Part shown: one piece after another, positions 8,851 to 16,635 of the stretch
Position numbering within the stretch: the stretch's first letter is position 1
How the letters are laid out: each line of letters begins with the position of its first letter
From: UMGS1370 sp046957575
GTDB taxonomy: Bacteria > Bacillota > Clostridia > Lachnospirales > Lachnospiraceae
NCBI GenBank assembly: GCA_046957575.1
Contig: JBKUOG010000017.1
Span: 8,449 to 72,448, forward strand
Reading direction: 5' to 3'
Length of the DNA stretch: 64,000 nt
Translations under genes and position numbers: made by a program
The notes under the pieces: model-generated
Database searches by the model: none
Told to the model about the DNA's origin: nothing
The model's input: only the letters and a program-made list of their open reading frames with translations

Positions 8851-10860
8851 ATGAAAGGTAAATTTAAAAGAATTTTATACGGCGGGGATTATAATCCAAA
8901 CCAGTGGCCAAAGGATATCTGGCAGGAGGATATGAGGATATTTAAGGATGCGCGGATCAACAGCGCCACCATCAATGTATTTTCCTGGGCAAAGATCCAG
9001 CCCTCAGAGGAAGTCTATGACTTCAGTGAACTGGACGAGATTGTGGAGATGCTGAGCCGGGAGAATTATGACATTGTGCTTGCCACATCCACGGCTGCGC
9101 TTCCCGCATGGATGGTGAAGCGGTATCCTGAAGTTGCAAGAACAGACTATGAGGGAAGGCATCACAAATTCGGACAGAGGCACAATGCGTGCCCGAATTC
9201 TCCGGTCTATCAGAAGTATGCGGAGGCGCTTGCAAAAGAACTGGCAAAGAGATACGGAAGCAATGAACATATTGCGTGCTGGCATATTAATAATGAATAC
9301 GGCGGCGAATGTTACTGCGAGAATTGTGAAAAGGCATTCCGCGTCTGGCTGAGGAAAAAGTATGGAACCATAGAAGCTCTGAATAAAGCGTGGAATCTGG
9401 AATTCTGGGGACATACCATTTATGACTGGGATGAGATCGTACTGCCTAATGCGCTGAGTGAAGGGCTGGGGAGCGATAAGACGGCATTTGCGGGGATCTC
9501 TGTGGATTACCGCAGATTTATGTCAGACAGCATGCTGGGTAATTATGTGATGGAGCGGGATGCGGTACGCTGTTATGATAAAGAGACTCCGATCACCACG
9601 AATCTCATGGGAACCTACAAGGGGCTGGACTATTTCAAATGGGCAAAAGAGATGGATGTCGTGTCCTGGGATAATTATCCCAGCTATGACACACCATGGA
9701 GTCAGACCGCTATGTGCCATGATCTCATGCGCGGTCTGAAGGATGAATCTTTTATGCTGATGGAGCAGACACCGAGCCAGCAGAACTGGCAGCCATATAA
9801 TTCCCTGAAAAGGCCGGGACAGATGCGGGCCCAGAGTTATCAGACCATTGCCCATGGTGCGGATACCATCCAGTTTTTCCAGCTTCGCAGAAGCGTTGGC
9901 GGATGTGAAAAGTTCCACGGGGCAGTCATTGCCCATGTGGGTACTGAGGATACGAGAGTATTCAGGGAGGTACAGCAGCTCGGACAGGAACTGGAGATGC
10001 TGGGAGACCGGACACTGGATTCCGTCAATGAGGCAGAGGTGGGCATTGTCTTTGACTGGGATAACTACTGGGCACTGGAATATACCAGCGGACCGAATGT
10101 GGATCTGACATATGTAGACCAGATACACCAGTATTACCGGTATTTTTATGAGCGCAATATTCCTGTCAATATGATACCCTTTGACGCGGATTTTAGCAGG
10201 TATAAAATGGTTGTAGCGCCTGTTCTTTACATGGTGAAAGCCGGTATGCAGGAAGCCCTGGAGGATTTCGTAAGTAAAGGCGGCGTTCTGGTCACTACAT
10301 ATATGAGCGGAATCGTGGACCAGTCGGATAATGTATATCTCGGCGGCTATCCCGGAGTTCTGAGCAAAATGGCCGGAGTGTGGGTGGAAGAGATTGACGC
10401 CCTGGCACCGGAGCAGGAAAATACGGTGATCTTTGACGATGGTGTCAGTGTGCCCGGCAGATTGGTATGTGATATCATACATCTGAGAGGGGCAGAATGC
10501 ATCGGCCGTTACGGAAAAGATTTCTATGCAGAGAGCCCGGCAGTGACCAGGAATCTGTTCGGGGACGGATCCGTATATTACATCGGAACAGAAATGAACT
10601 GCCGGGGGCTTGCGAAGGTCCTTGACATGGCAGCAGAAGATGTAAGCGTTAAACCGGTTGTGGAAGAGAAGACAGGTCTTGAAATCACCTGCAGGAAGAA
10701 AGACGGACAGAGATATTATTTTGTGATCAATTTTAAGGATGAAGATTTTGAAATTCCCTCCTGCTTTGTGGGAAACACAGATGTGCTGACAGGGGAATGT
10801 GTGAAAAGCGGCGAGATGCTTTCAAAATATGATGTTAAGATCATCTGCACAGAAGATTAG
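8851..10860 (+). CDS. Beta-galactosidase, glycoside hydrolase family 42
   Basis: This 669-residue GH42 enzyme hydrolyses terminal beta-D-galactosides. The start MKGKFKRILYGGDYNPNQWP is typical. The catalytic acid/base is Glu149 in HINNEYG and the nucleophile is Glu305 in LMEQTPSQQNW. The family zinc site is complete, with Cys114 and the Cys154, Cys156, Cys159 cluster of GECYCENC. There is no signal peptide, so it acts inside the cell. It lies divergent to an AraC regulator and beside a YesN-type transport operon. In Bacillus subtilis a GH42 enzyme (YesZ) belongs to a YesMN-linked pectin operon, which suggests galactan or rhamnogalacturonan side chains as substrate (inference). Confidence 0.95.
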   Translation: MKGKFKRILYGGDYNPNQWPKDIWQEDMRIFKDARINSATINVFSWAKIQPSEEVYDFSELDEIVEMLSRENYDIVLATSTAALPAWMVKRYPEVARTDYEGRHHKFGQRHNACPNSPVYQKYAEALAKELAKRYGSNEHIACWHINNEYGGECYCENCEKAFRVWLRKKYGTIEALNKAWNLEFWGHTIYDWDEIVLPNALSEGLGSDKTAFAGISVDYRRFMSDSMLGNYVMERDAVRCYDKETPITTNLMGTYKGLDYFKWAKEMDVVSWDNYPSYDTPWSQTAMCHDLMRGLKDESFMLMEQTPSQQNWQPYNSLKRPGQMRAQSYQTIAHGADTIQFFQLRRSVGGCEKFHGAVIAHVGTEDTRVFREVQQLGQELEMLGDRTLDSVNEAEVGIVFDWDNYWALEYTSGPNVDLTYVDQIHQYYRYFYERNIPVNMIPFDADFSRYKMVVAPVLYMVKAGMQEALEDFVSKGGVLVTTYMSGIVDQSDNVYLGGYPGVLSKMAGVWVEEIDALAPEQENTVIFDDGVSVPGRLVCDIIHLRGAECIGRYGKDFYAESPAVTRNLFGDGSVYYIGTEMNCRGLAKVLDMAAEDVSVKPVVEEKTGLEITCRKKDGQRYYFVINFKDEDFEIPSCFVGNTDVLTGECVKSGEMLSKYDVKIICTED

Positions 10861-10888
10861 ATATTAGAATTATTATAAAGTTTCTGCT

Positions 10889-10931
10889 AAAAGAGGACAG
10901 TGGCACTGAGAAGTGTGTGCAGTCCTCTTTT
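10889..10931 (+). terminator. Intrinsic terminator after the GH42 gene
   Basis: AAAAGAGGAC (10889-10898) and GTCCTCTTTT (10922-10931) form a perfect 10-bp stem 28 bases after the GH42 stop. The closing T-run lies within the stem end. It separates the glycan island from the following TetR gene. Confidence 0.7.
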
Positions 10932-11046
10932 GGCATAGACGATGTATGGCCCAAATGGATTGACAAAACCGAAAGATGGGATATAATGAAAATAGATTTT
11001 AACATAAACGAATTTATATAAATACATTTTTAGAGAAGGTGAGAGA

Positions 11047-11634
11047 TTGCCGCGGACACAAATCCCAAAAGAAGCCATATTGAAAGCCGCCCTGAGGAAA
11101 CTGATCCGGGATGGGTATTCCAGCTTGAACATTAAAAGTATTGCGGAGGAGATTGGCTGTTCCACACAGCCCATTTCCTGGCATTTTGGCAATATGGAGA
11201 CACTGCGCAGAGCGCTGGCAGAATTTGCTTTGAACTATGCCGATGAGAAAATGTACAGAGGCGGGAAACAGGGGATGGATGCCTTCTTTCATGTGGGCAG
11301 GGCTTACATAGAGATGGCATTTGATGAACCTAATCTTTTCCAGTATCTGTTTATGAACGGCGGAAGCGGAAACCGTGGAATCGGATTTAAACAACTTGTA
11401 AATACGGATGAGAAAAAAGAGATGATACAGCAGATCACAGTTGATCTGCAGATACCGAAAGAAAAGACCAGCCAGTTTTTTCATAATATGATAATCTACA
11501 CACACGGTCTGGCCTCTTATATTGCCACAGGACAAATCACAGCACCCAAAGAAGAGGTGTGGGATATGCTCAAAAAAGCCGTCTTTTTGTTTCATGAGGA
11601 ACAGGCGCAGTCAGAGAAGGGAAAAGAAGGATGA
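11047..11634 (+). CDS. TetR family transcriptional regulator
   Basis: This 195-residue repressor-type protein has an N-terminal helix-turn-helix (about 8-55) including NIKSIAEEIGCSTQPISWHFGNMETL, followed by a helical ligand domain. The start is TTG at 11047, preceded by GAAGGTGAGA at ribosome-site distance; no in-frame ATG fits better. Its stop overlaps the start of the DJ-1/PfpI-like gene by four bases (ATGA), so the pair is one operon. The regulator probably controls its own transcription and the following genes. The inducer is unknown. Confidence 0.9.
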   Translation: MPRTQIPKEAILKAALRKLIRDGYSSLNIKSIAEEIGCSTQPISWHFGNMETLRRALAEFALNYADEKMYRGGKQGMDAFFHVGRAYIEMAFDEPNLFQYLFMNGGSGNRGIGFKQLVNTDEKKEMIQQITVDLQIPKEKTSQFFHNMIIYTHGLASYIATGQITAPKEEVWDMLKKAVFLFHEEQAQSEKGKEG

Positions 11635-12248
11635 AAAAAACAATTTTATTTGTAATACTGGAGCAGTATGCGGATTGGGAATCAGCCTACCTGGCATCAG
11701 CGCTCTATATGCTGGGACAGGGAAAATATGAGGCAAAGACAGTATCCCTGACAACAGACAGGGTGGCATCCATCGGCGGTTTTCATGTGGTACCGGATTA
11801 TGATATCTGCTCAGTGCCGGAGGATTATGAAGCTGTCATTCTGGTTGGAGGCATGTCCTGGAGAAATGCAGAGGCCGGGAAAATCGCGCCTCTGGCAAAA
11901 CAGTGCTTTGAAAAGGGAAAGGTTCTTGGTGCAATATGTGACGCGTCAGCTTTTCTGGGAACCATTGGCCTTTTGAACCACGTTGAACACACAAGCAATA
12001 ATTTAAATGACTTAAAACAATGGGCAGGTGAGGCATATACAGGGGAAGCGAATTACATTGCAAAACAAGCTGTGAGCCATAAAAATGTGGTTACCGCCAA
12101 CGGCACAGCAGCGCTGGAGTTTGCAAAAGAGGTACTGCTCGCTTTAGAAGCGGCACCGGAGGAGAAGATAGTGGAATGGTTCCAGTTTCACAAACTGGGA
12201 TATTATGCTTCCGTAGTGCCTAAGGACGCCAATAGCTGGAACGACTAG
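11631..12248 (+). CDS. DJ-1/PfpI family protein (class I glutamine amidotransferase fold)
   Basis: This 205-residue protein has the DJ-1/PfpI flavodoxin-like fold. The nucleophile elbow is LGAICDASAFLG with Cys103, and EAVILVGGMSW precedes it. Family members act as glyoxalases, deglycases, chaperones or peptidases, so a precise reaction cannot be given. It starts inside the stop codon of the TetR gene and is presumably its target. The following Vat-like gene starts 84 bases later with no obvious terminator between, which suggests one longer transcript. Confidence 0.85.
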   Translation: MKKTILFVILEQYADWESAYLASALYMLGQGKYEAKTVSLTTDRVASIGGFHVVPDYDICSVPEDYEAVILVGGMSWRNAEAGKIAPLAKQCFEKGKVLGAICDASAFLGTIGLLNHVEHTSNNLNDLKQWAGEAYTGEANYIAKQAVSHKNVVTANGTAALEFAKEVLLALEAAPEEKIVEWFQFHKLGYYASVVPKDANSWND

Positions 12249-12265
12249 AGAAGAGGTGAGGTGCG

Positions 12266-12376
12266 GTGAAACGTTGTATTGCAGCAGCCGGAATAGCTGA
12301 TAAACCAAATTATGATTACAGGAGGATTTTTTATGACTATTCCGGAGAAAGAAATTTATCCCAGAACAGGCGATAA
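12266..12376 (+). CDS. Possible 36-codon leader ORF overlapping the Vat-like start
   Basis: A GTG at 12266 lies close behind AGGTGAGG and opens a 36-codon frame (MKRCIAAAG...) ending with TAA at 12374-12376. The frame runs through the ribosome site and first 44 bases of the Vat-like gene in another frame. Short leader ORFs that control translation are known for some antibiotic-resistance genes. I see no drug-stalling motif here, so this is only a candidate. Confidence 0.2.
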   Translation: MKRCIAAAGIADKPNYDYRRIFYDYSGERNLSQNRR

Positions 12377-12959
12377 ACAGACGATTTATTTAAAGAACGT
12401 GATCCATGATCCCAATATAACGGTTGGGGAATACACGATGTATAACGATTTTGTCAATGACCCGGTGCTGTTTGAGAAAAATAACGTATTATACCATTAT
12501 CCCATCAACAGGGATAAGCTTATCATCGGGAAATTCTGTTCCATTGCCTGCGGCGCAAAATTTTTGTTTAACAGTGCAAACCACACATTCCGTTCGTTGT
12601 CCACATACCCGTTTCCTCTTTTCTTTGAGGAGTGGGAGCTGGATAAAAAGAATGTAACGGATTCCTGGGACAACAAGGGAGATATTGTGATCGGCAGTGA
12701 TGTGTGGATCGGTTACGAGGCTGTTGTAATGGCCGGCGTAACCATCGGTGACGGGGCAATCATAGGGACCAGGGCAGTGGTGACAAAGGACGTTCCACCC
12801 TATACGATCGTAGGGGGGATACCTGCGAAACCTATACGAAAACGTTTCTCGGAGGAAACCGTTCAGGCACTGCTTGACTTAAGGTGGTGGGACTGGCCGA
12901 AAGAAAGGATCATGCAGAATCTGCAGGCCATTCAGTCCGGCTGTATAGAGAAGCTTTGA
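12333..12959 (+). CDS. Xenobiotic O-acetyltransferase, Vat-like (left-handed beta-helix)
   Basis: This 208-residue acetyl-CoA-dependent acetyltransferase is of the Vat/CatB hexapeptide-repeat family. Shared features with streptogramin A acetyltransferases are VGEYTMY, YHYPINRDKLIIGKFCSI, catalytic His84 in NSANHTF, hexapeptide repeats IVIGSDVWIGYEAVV, and the end IPAKPIRKRF...LLDLRWWDWP. The start is ATG 12333 with GGAGG seven bases upstream; an earlier in-frame ATG lacks a ribosome site. Whether it inactivates streptogramin A or another hydroxylated compound is not decided by sequence. Family members outside pathogens often have unknown substrates. Confidence 0.85.
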   Translation: MTIPEKEIYPRTGDKQTIYLKNVIHDPNITVGEYTMYNDFVNDPVLFEKNNVLYHYPINRDKLIIGKFCSIACGAKFLFNSANHTFRSLSTYPFPLFFEEWELDKKNVTDSWDNKGDIVIGSDVWIGYEAVVMAGVTIGDGAIIGTRAVVTKDVPPYTIVGGIPAKPIRKRFSEETVQALLDLRWWDWPKERIMQNLQAIQSGCIEKL

Positions 12960-12964
12960 AAGTG

Positions 12965-12980
12965 GGGCCCTTCGGGGCCC
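12965..12980 (+). promoter_or_regulatory. GC-rich hairpin with TTCG tetraloop
   Basis: GGGCCC-TTCG-GGGCCC forms a perfect six-base all-GC stem closed by TTCG, an unusually stable tetraloop in RNA. It starts six bases after the Vat-like stop. No T-run follows, so it is more likely an mRNA-end stabiliser or pause site than a terminator. Confidence 0.5.
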
Positions 12981-13080
12981 TGCATGAATATCTCTGCCTG
13001 CCGGGGTATGGAACCGGCTGCCAGGGAAATATCAGCGAACGGCAGAGCTGTCCGCAGCGTTTTGCAGATATGGAGTGACT

Positions 13081-14139
13081 ATGGAAAATGAGAGAAGAAA
13101 CAGACTGACGGATCATCTGGATAAACTGCATACAACAGAGTTAGGGGCAATGCGGATCAGAAGGAATCTTGCCCTGGATACGGATCAGGTGACTGCATGG
13201 TGCAAAGAAAAAATAAGGTCGCCCCATGCTGTTATCACCAGAAAAGGAAAGAACTGGTATGTAAGCGCTGATGGCTGCGTCATTACGGTTAACGCCGGCA
13301 GTTGGACAATCATTACAGCACATCGGGAAAAACATAGAGCGGATACATCCGTAAATTATATCAGCGGAAATAAAGCGGCATGGGAGGAAGCCTTTGAGCA
13401 CAGGCATCCCGGCTGGGGAGAGGAAAACCATGTAAAATTAATGCATGAGAGGCTGCCGTTTTTCTGTCCGGATGTTATAAAAGAACTGGAACAAATAGAT
13501 TTTAAAGAGAAAACCATATCCCAGTTTTGCTGCAACAACGGACGGGAACTGCTGTCCCTGATGCAGCTTGGGGCCAAAAATGCGGTGGGGTTTGATATTG
13601 CGGAAAATATTATAGAGCAGGCAAGAGACACCGCGGAGAAGGCCGGCATGGACAACTGCCGTTTTGTCTCATGCAATATACTGGAGATTCCTGAAACATA
13701 TAACGGTCAGTTTGATTTTATTCTGTTCACCATAGGAGCGCTGACGTGGTTTGAGGACCTAAAACCGCTTTTTCGGAAAGTATCAGACTGCTTAAAGCCA
13801 GGGGGAATCCTGTTAGTCCATGATTTTCATCCGGTGATGAACATGCTGCCATTGCCGGGGGAACCGGAATTTGACGAGAAACATTTGAATAAAACAGCGT
13901 ATTCTTATTTCAGAAAAGAGCCATGGAAAGAGAATGAAGGGATGGGATATATGTCAGAGACATACGAATCCAAAACCTTCACCAGCTTTTCCCATACAAT
14001 GGCTGATATTATCAGTGGGGTAAGCTGTGCAGGGATGCGCGTGCTGAAGCTGGAGGAGTTCGATTATGATGTGGGCTTGACTGAGGCATATGATAAAAAA
14101 GGATTACCGCTGTCTTTTCTTCTGACCGCGGAAAAATAA
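13081..14139 (+). CDS. DUF3781 domain fused to a class I SAM-dependent methyltransferase
   Basis: This 352-residue protein has two parts. Residues about 4-83 match DUF3781, normally a small stand-alone protein: HTTELGAMRIRRNL, RKGKNWYVSADG, then an ITVNAGSWTIITAH stretch. Residues about 97-352 are a Rossmann methyltransferase starting WEEAFEHRHPGWGEEN, with motif I region FCCNNGRELLSL (149-160), acidic FDIAE (171-175) and FDFILFTIGALTWF later. The join has no stop or frameshift. GGAG at 13072-13075 supports ATG 13081 over the in-frame GTG at 13075. Substrate is unknown; the domain pairing is the notable point. Confidence 0.8.
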   Translation: MENERRNRLTDHLDKLHTTELGAMRIRRNLALDTDQVTAWCKEKIRSPHAVITRKGKNWYVSADGCVITVNAGSWTIITAHREKHRADTSVNYISGNKAAWEEAFEHRHPGWGEENHVKLMHERLPFFCPDVIKELEQIDFKEKTISQFCCNNGRELLSLMQLGAKNAVGFDIAENIIEQARDTAEKAGMDNCRFVSCNILEIPETYNGQFDFILFTIGALTWFEDLKPLFRKVSDCLKPGGILLVHDFHPVMNMLPLPGEPEFDEKHLNKTAYSYFRKEPWKENEGMGYMSETYESKTFTSFSHTMADIISGVSCAGMRVLKLEEFDYDVGLTEAYDKKGLPLSFLLTAEK

Positions 14140-14155
14140 CGGCAGGAGTGGGGCA

Positions 14156-14602
14156 ATGCAGGAAAATAAAGAAGCAGAACGAAACAGGATCACATATTTG
14201 ATATGGATCATAGTGACCATGATACTCGGCCTTTCATCAAGAAAATTCGGTCCTTATCTACCGGCATTTGTCAGGGATTATGCGGGGGATACTCTCTGGG
14301 CATTGATGGTATTCTGGGGGATTGGATTTCTATTTGTAAAAATGTCCACAGGAAAGGTGATGGCCGCAGCGCTTCTGCTTTCCTACGCCATAGAATTTTC
14401 TCAGTTATACCAGGCAGATTGGATCAACGCACTGCGCCATACCACTTTGGGCGGTCTGGTATTGGGGTTTGGTTTTTTATGGAGTGATCTTGTGTGTTAT
14501 ACTGCCGGAGTCCTGGCAGGCGGGCTGATGGAATATACCGCTGCCCCTTTCTTCTTCCGCAGTATCGTTTGCCTGAGAAGAGGAAAGGGGCGGCGGGAGT
14601 AA
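14156..14602 (+). CDS. DUF2809 family membrane protein
   Basis: This 148-residue integral membrane protein has about four hydrophobic helices. Family marks are LGLSSRKFG near the start, DYAGDTLWALMVFW in the second helix, IEFSQLYQADWINALRHTTLG in the middle and GFLWSDLVCYTAG in the last helix. No biochemical function is known for DUF2809. It begins 16 bases after the methyltransferase stop behind a GGAGTGGGG ribosome site, so it belongs to the same transcript. It converges with the activase gene on the other strand, 12 bases away. Confidence 0.85.
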   Translation: MQENKEAERNRITYLIWIIVTMILGLSSRKFGPYLPAFVRDYAGDTLWALMVFWGIGFLFVKMSTGKVMAAALLLSYAIEFSQLYQADWINALRHTTLGGLVLGFGFLWSDLVCYTAGVLAGGLMEYTAAPFFFRSIVCLRRGKGRRE

Positions 14603-14614
14603 AACAATATTAGG

Positions 14615-15364
14615 CTATAGCGTTTCGGAGGCAATGACTGCGGCTCCTATGGCTCCGGCATATTGTGCCATTTGATGGGTATGTACCTCTAATTGCAGAT
14701 ATTCTTCAAGGGTCTTTCGGAATATTTCATATTTAGACAGGCCGCCTGTGAAGAAAACTTTTCCTTCCAGATTCATCTTCTGGGCAAAAAACGAAGTTCG
14801 TTTGCAGATGGCGTGTATCATTCCCAGTGCGATATTACCGGCATCCTCTCCTTCAGCCAGGAGACTGACAATCTCACTTTCAGCAAAAACTGTACACATA
14901 CTGCTGATACTGGCTGGCTTTTTTCCTTGTACAAAAGTATCGATACTGTCCAGCGGTGCATCCAGAGTACGCATCATCATTTCTATAAATCGTCCTGTTC
15001 CTGCCGCACACTTGTCATTCATCAAGAAGTCTGCTACCTGCCGCTGTTCATTGAGCAGAATAGCTTTACAGTCCTGCCCTCCGATGTCTATGACAACCCG
15101 GATGGAAGGATCCAGCCAGGCAGCTCCTCTGGCATGGCAGGTGATTTCCGTGATTTTCTTGTCCGCCTGCTCCAAAAGTCCCCTTCCATAACCGGTAGAT
15201 ATGGTGAAATCCACACCATTTTGGGATAAGGCTTTGTATACGGTGTTCAGGCTTTCCTTTGGTCTGGCAGTTGTAGGCACCAGCAGGGCAGACACGATTT
15301 CGGTTCCGTCAAACAAGATTCCCTTTGTGGTTGTAGAGCCTGAGTCGATTCCTAGACTTAACAT
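14615..15364 (-). CDS. Activator ATPase for a double-cubane/2-hydroxyacyl-CoA dehydratase-type reductase (YjiL/HgdC-like)
   Basis: This 249-residue protein of the ASKHA ATPase family uses ATP to drive an electron from a bridging [4Fe-4S] cluster of a homodimer into its partner. It shows phosphate-1 loop GIDSGSTTTKG (5-15), IDIGGQDCKA (93-101), cluster ligand Cys119 in NDKCAAGTGRF and Cys157 in SSMCTVFAESE. The start is the ATG at 15364 behind GTAGGAGGG; a longer frame would have to start inside that ribosome site. The partner gene ends ten bases upstream, so the two are one operon. Confidence 0.92.
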   Translation of the reverse strand: MLSLGIDSGSTTTKGILFDGTEIVSALLVPTTARPKESLNTVYKALSQNGVDFTISTGYGRGLLEQADKKITEITCHARGAAWLDPSIRVVIDIGGQDCKAILLNEQRQVADFLMNDKCAAGTGRFIEMMMRTLDAPLDSIDTFVQGKKPASISSMCTVFAESEIVSLLAEGEDAGNIALGMIHAICKRTSFFAQKMNLEGKVFFTGGLSKYEIFRKTLEEYLQLEVHTHQMAQYAGAIGAAVIASETL

Positions 15365-15374
15365 ATGGTCCCTC

Positions 15375-16526
15375 CTACAACATTTCAAGAAATGCAGCCA
15401 TTCTGGTATTCAGCTGTCCGATATCACTGACGGAATAGTCAGTCTCCAGAGACATGTATGGCAGATGATAGGTTTCCGTCACGAACCGCTTGATTCCAAT
15501 GGTTTCCACATTATATGTATGACATGCCTGCAGTACAACATCAACGACTGCGTCCGGCCGGAATTCTTCGATAAGCTGTCCCATCAGTTTATATCTGCTG
15601 GGGTTAGGTGACATACAGGAACATCCTATATTCAGATAGCGTTTTGCCAACGCTTCATATACATCAGGATTTTGTTCATCTACCAATTCCTCCACAGATT
15701 TGGCTCCCCCGCAGTTTTCAAATACAACAACCACTCCGCCATTGTCTTCAATGGCCTTGATAACCTTTGAGGCCCCGCCGTTGACAGGGGAACCGGTGAT
15801 CATGATTCTCGGTCTTTTTTCCAGGTGATTTCCTTCCTCATATTCTTTTTCGATTTTGTCACAGATGGCGTGAATTTCCAGGGCAGACTGTTTTTTGTCA
15901 AATTTAAAGGTGGCGCCGTAGAGTACTTTATATAAATCGTCTCCAAGCATGGGGGCAGGGTCTTTTTTCATGAGTTTGTAAAGACGCTTCAGTGCTTCCC
16001 GTTCCCGGTTTCTCTCTTTTATGGCAGCTCTGATTTGACCTTCTGTTATGATAACTTCAAATTTTTCCTCCAGGACTTTTTTGAAACGGATGATCTCATT
16101 TTTATACATGGTACATCCGTCCTCGCTCTGTCTGTTCGGCAGTTCCATCACGTGCACAGGTTTAAAATTTGCCAGATATTCGTACATCTTCTTTTTTCCG
16201 TCGCATGTGGTTTCCCCTACTACCAGGTCGGAGAAATAAAAAAACGGGCACTTATCTGTTTTGGCAAATCCATAACTGGATTTGATCAGCGGACAGAGAT
16301 TTCTTGGCAGGTCTTTTTCGGCATCGGGAATGGTTTCATCAGAAGTTGAGCATAATCCTACTACAGCGGCGCCCATGGCGGCAGGAATTTCCTGTGGGAA
16401 GTAGGTACAGAAAACACCGACGATGGGGACACCTTTTTCCTTTAGACTTTTTATTCCCAGGAAAGATTTCTTTCTCTGCTCTGCAAATTCTTCGTATATT
16501 TCCGGTAAATCCTTGATTAATTCCAT
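15375..16526 (-). CDS. Double-cubane-cluster anaerobic reductase (YjiM / HgdB-like)
   Basis: This 383-residue protein of the 2-hydroxyacyl-CoA dehydratase D family is of the single-subunit type known as double-cubane cluster protein. Cysteines placed to hold metal include Cys40 (VFCTYFPQEIP), Cys59 (GLCSTSDET), Cys78, Cys93 and Cys108 (GETTCDGKK), plus GCSCMSPNP near the C-terminus. Related proteins catalyse low-potential reductions of small molecules when powered by the activator ATPase; the natural substrate is not known. There is only one large subunit and no CoA-transferase, which argues against a true hydroxyacyl-CoA dehydratase. AAGGAG precedes the ATG. Confidence 0.88.
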   Translation of the reverse strand: MELIKDLPEIYEEFAEQRKKSFLGIKSLKEKGVPIVGVFCTYFPQEIPAAMGAAVVGLCSTSDETIPDAEKDLPRNLCPLIKSSYGFAKTDKCPFFYFSDLVVGETTCDGKKKMYEYLANFKPVHVMELPNRQSEDGCTMYKNEIIRFKKVLEEKFEVIITEGQIRAAIKERNREREALKRLYKLMKKDPAPMLGDDLYKVLYGATFKFDKKQSALEIHAICDKIEKEYEEGNHLEKRPRIMITGSPVNGGASKVIKAIEDNGGVVVVFENCGGAKSVEELVDEQNPDVYEALAKRYLNIGCSCMSPNPSRYKLMGQLIEEFRPDAVVDVVLQACHTYNVETIGIKRFVTETYHLPYMSLETDYSVSDIGQLNTRMAAFLEML

Positions 16527-16635
16527 GTTTTTTCTCCTTCATGTTCTATGTTATTTTTAAGCTGTTCCAATTCGTTATTCTTTTAAAAATATAACGAAGG
16601 ATAAATAAAAAAGTCCGGTATATGAAAACCATATA

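Noticed and set aside
9523..10482. 319-codon open frame on the minus strand
   Set aside because: It lies wholly inside the GH42 gene, which has complete catalytic motifs; the antisense product resembles nothing.
11014..11595. 193-codon minus-strand frame
   Set aside because: Antisense to the TetR gene, whose helix-turn-helix is clear.
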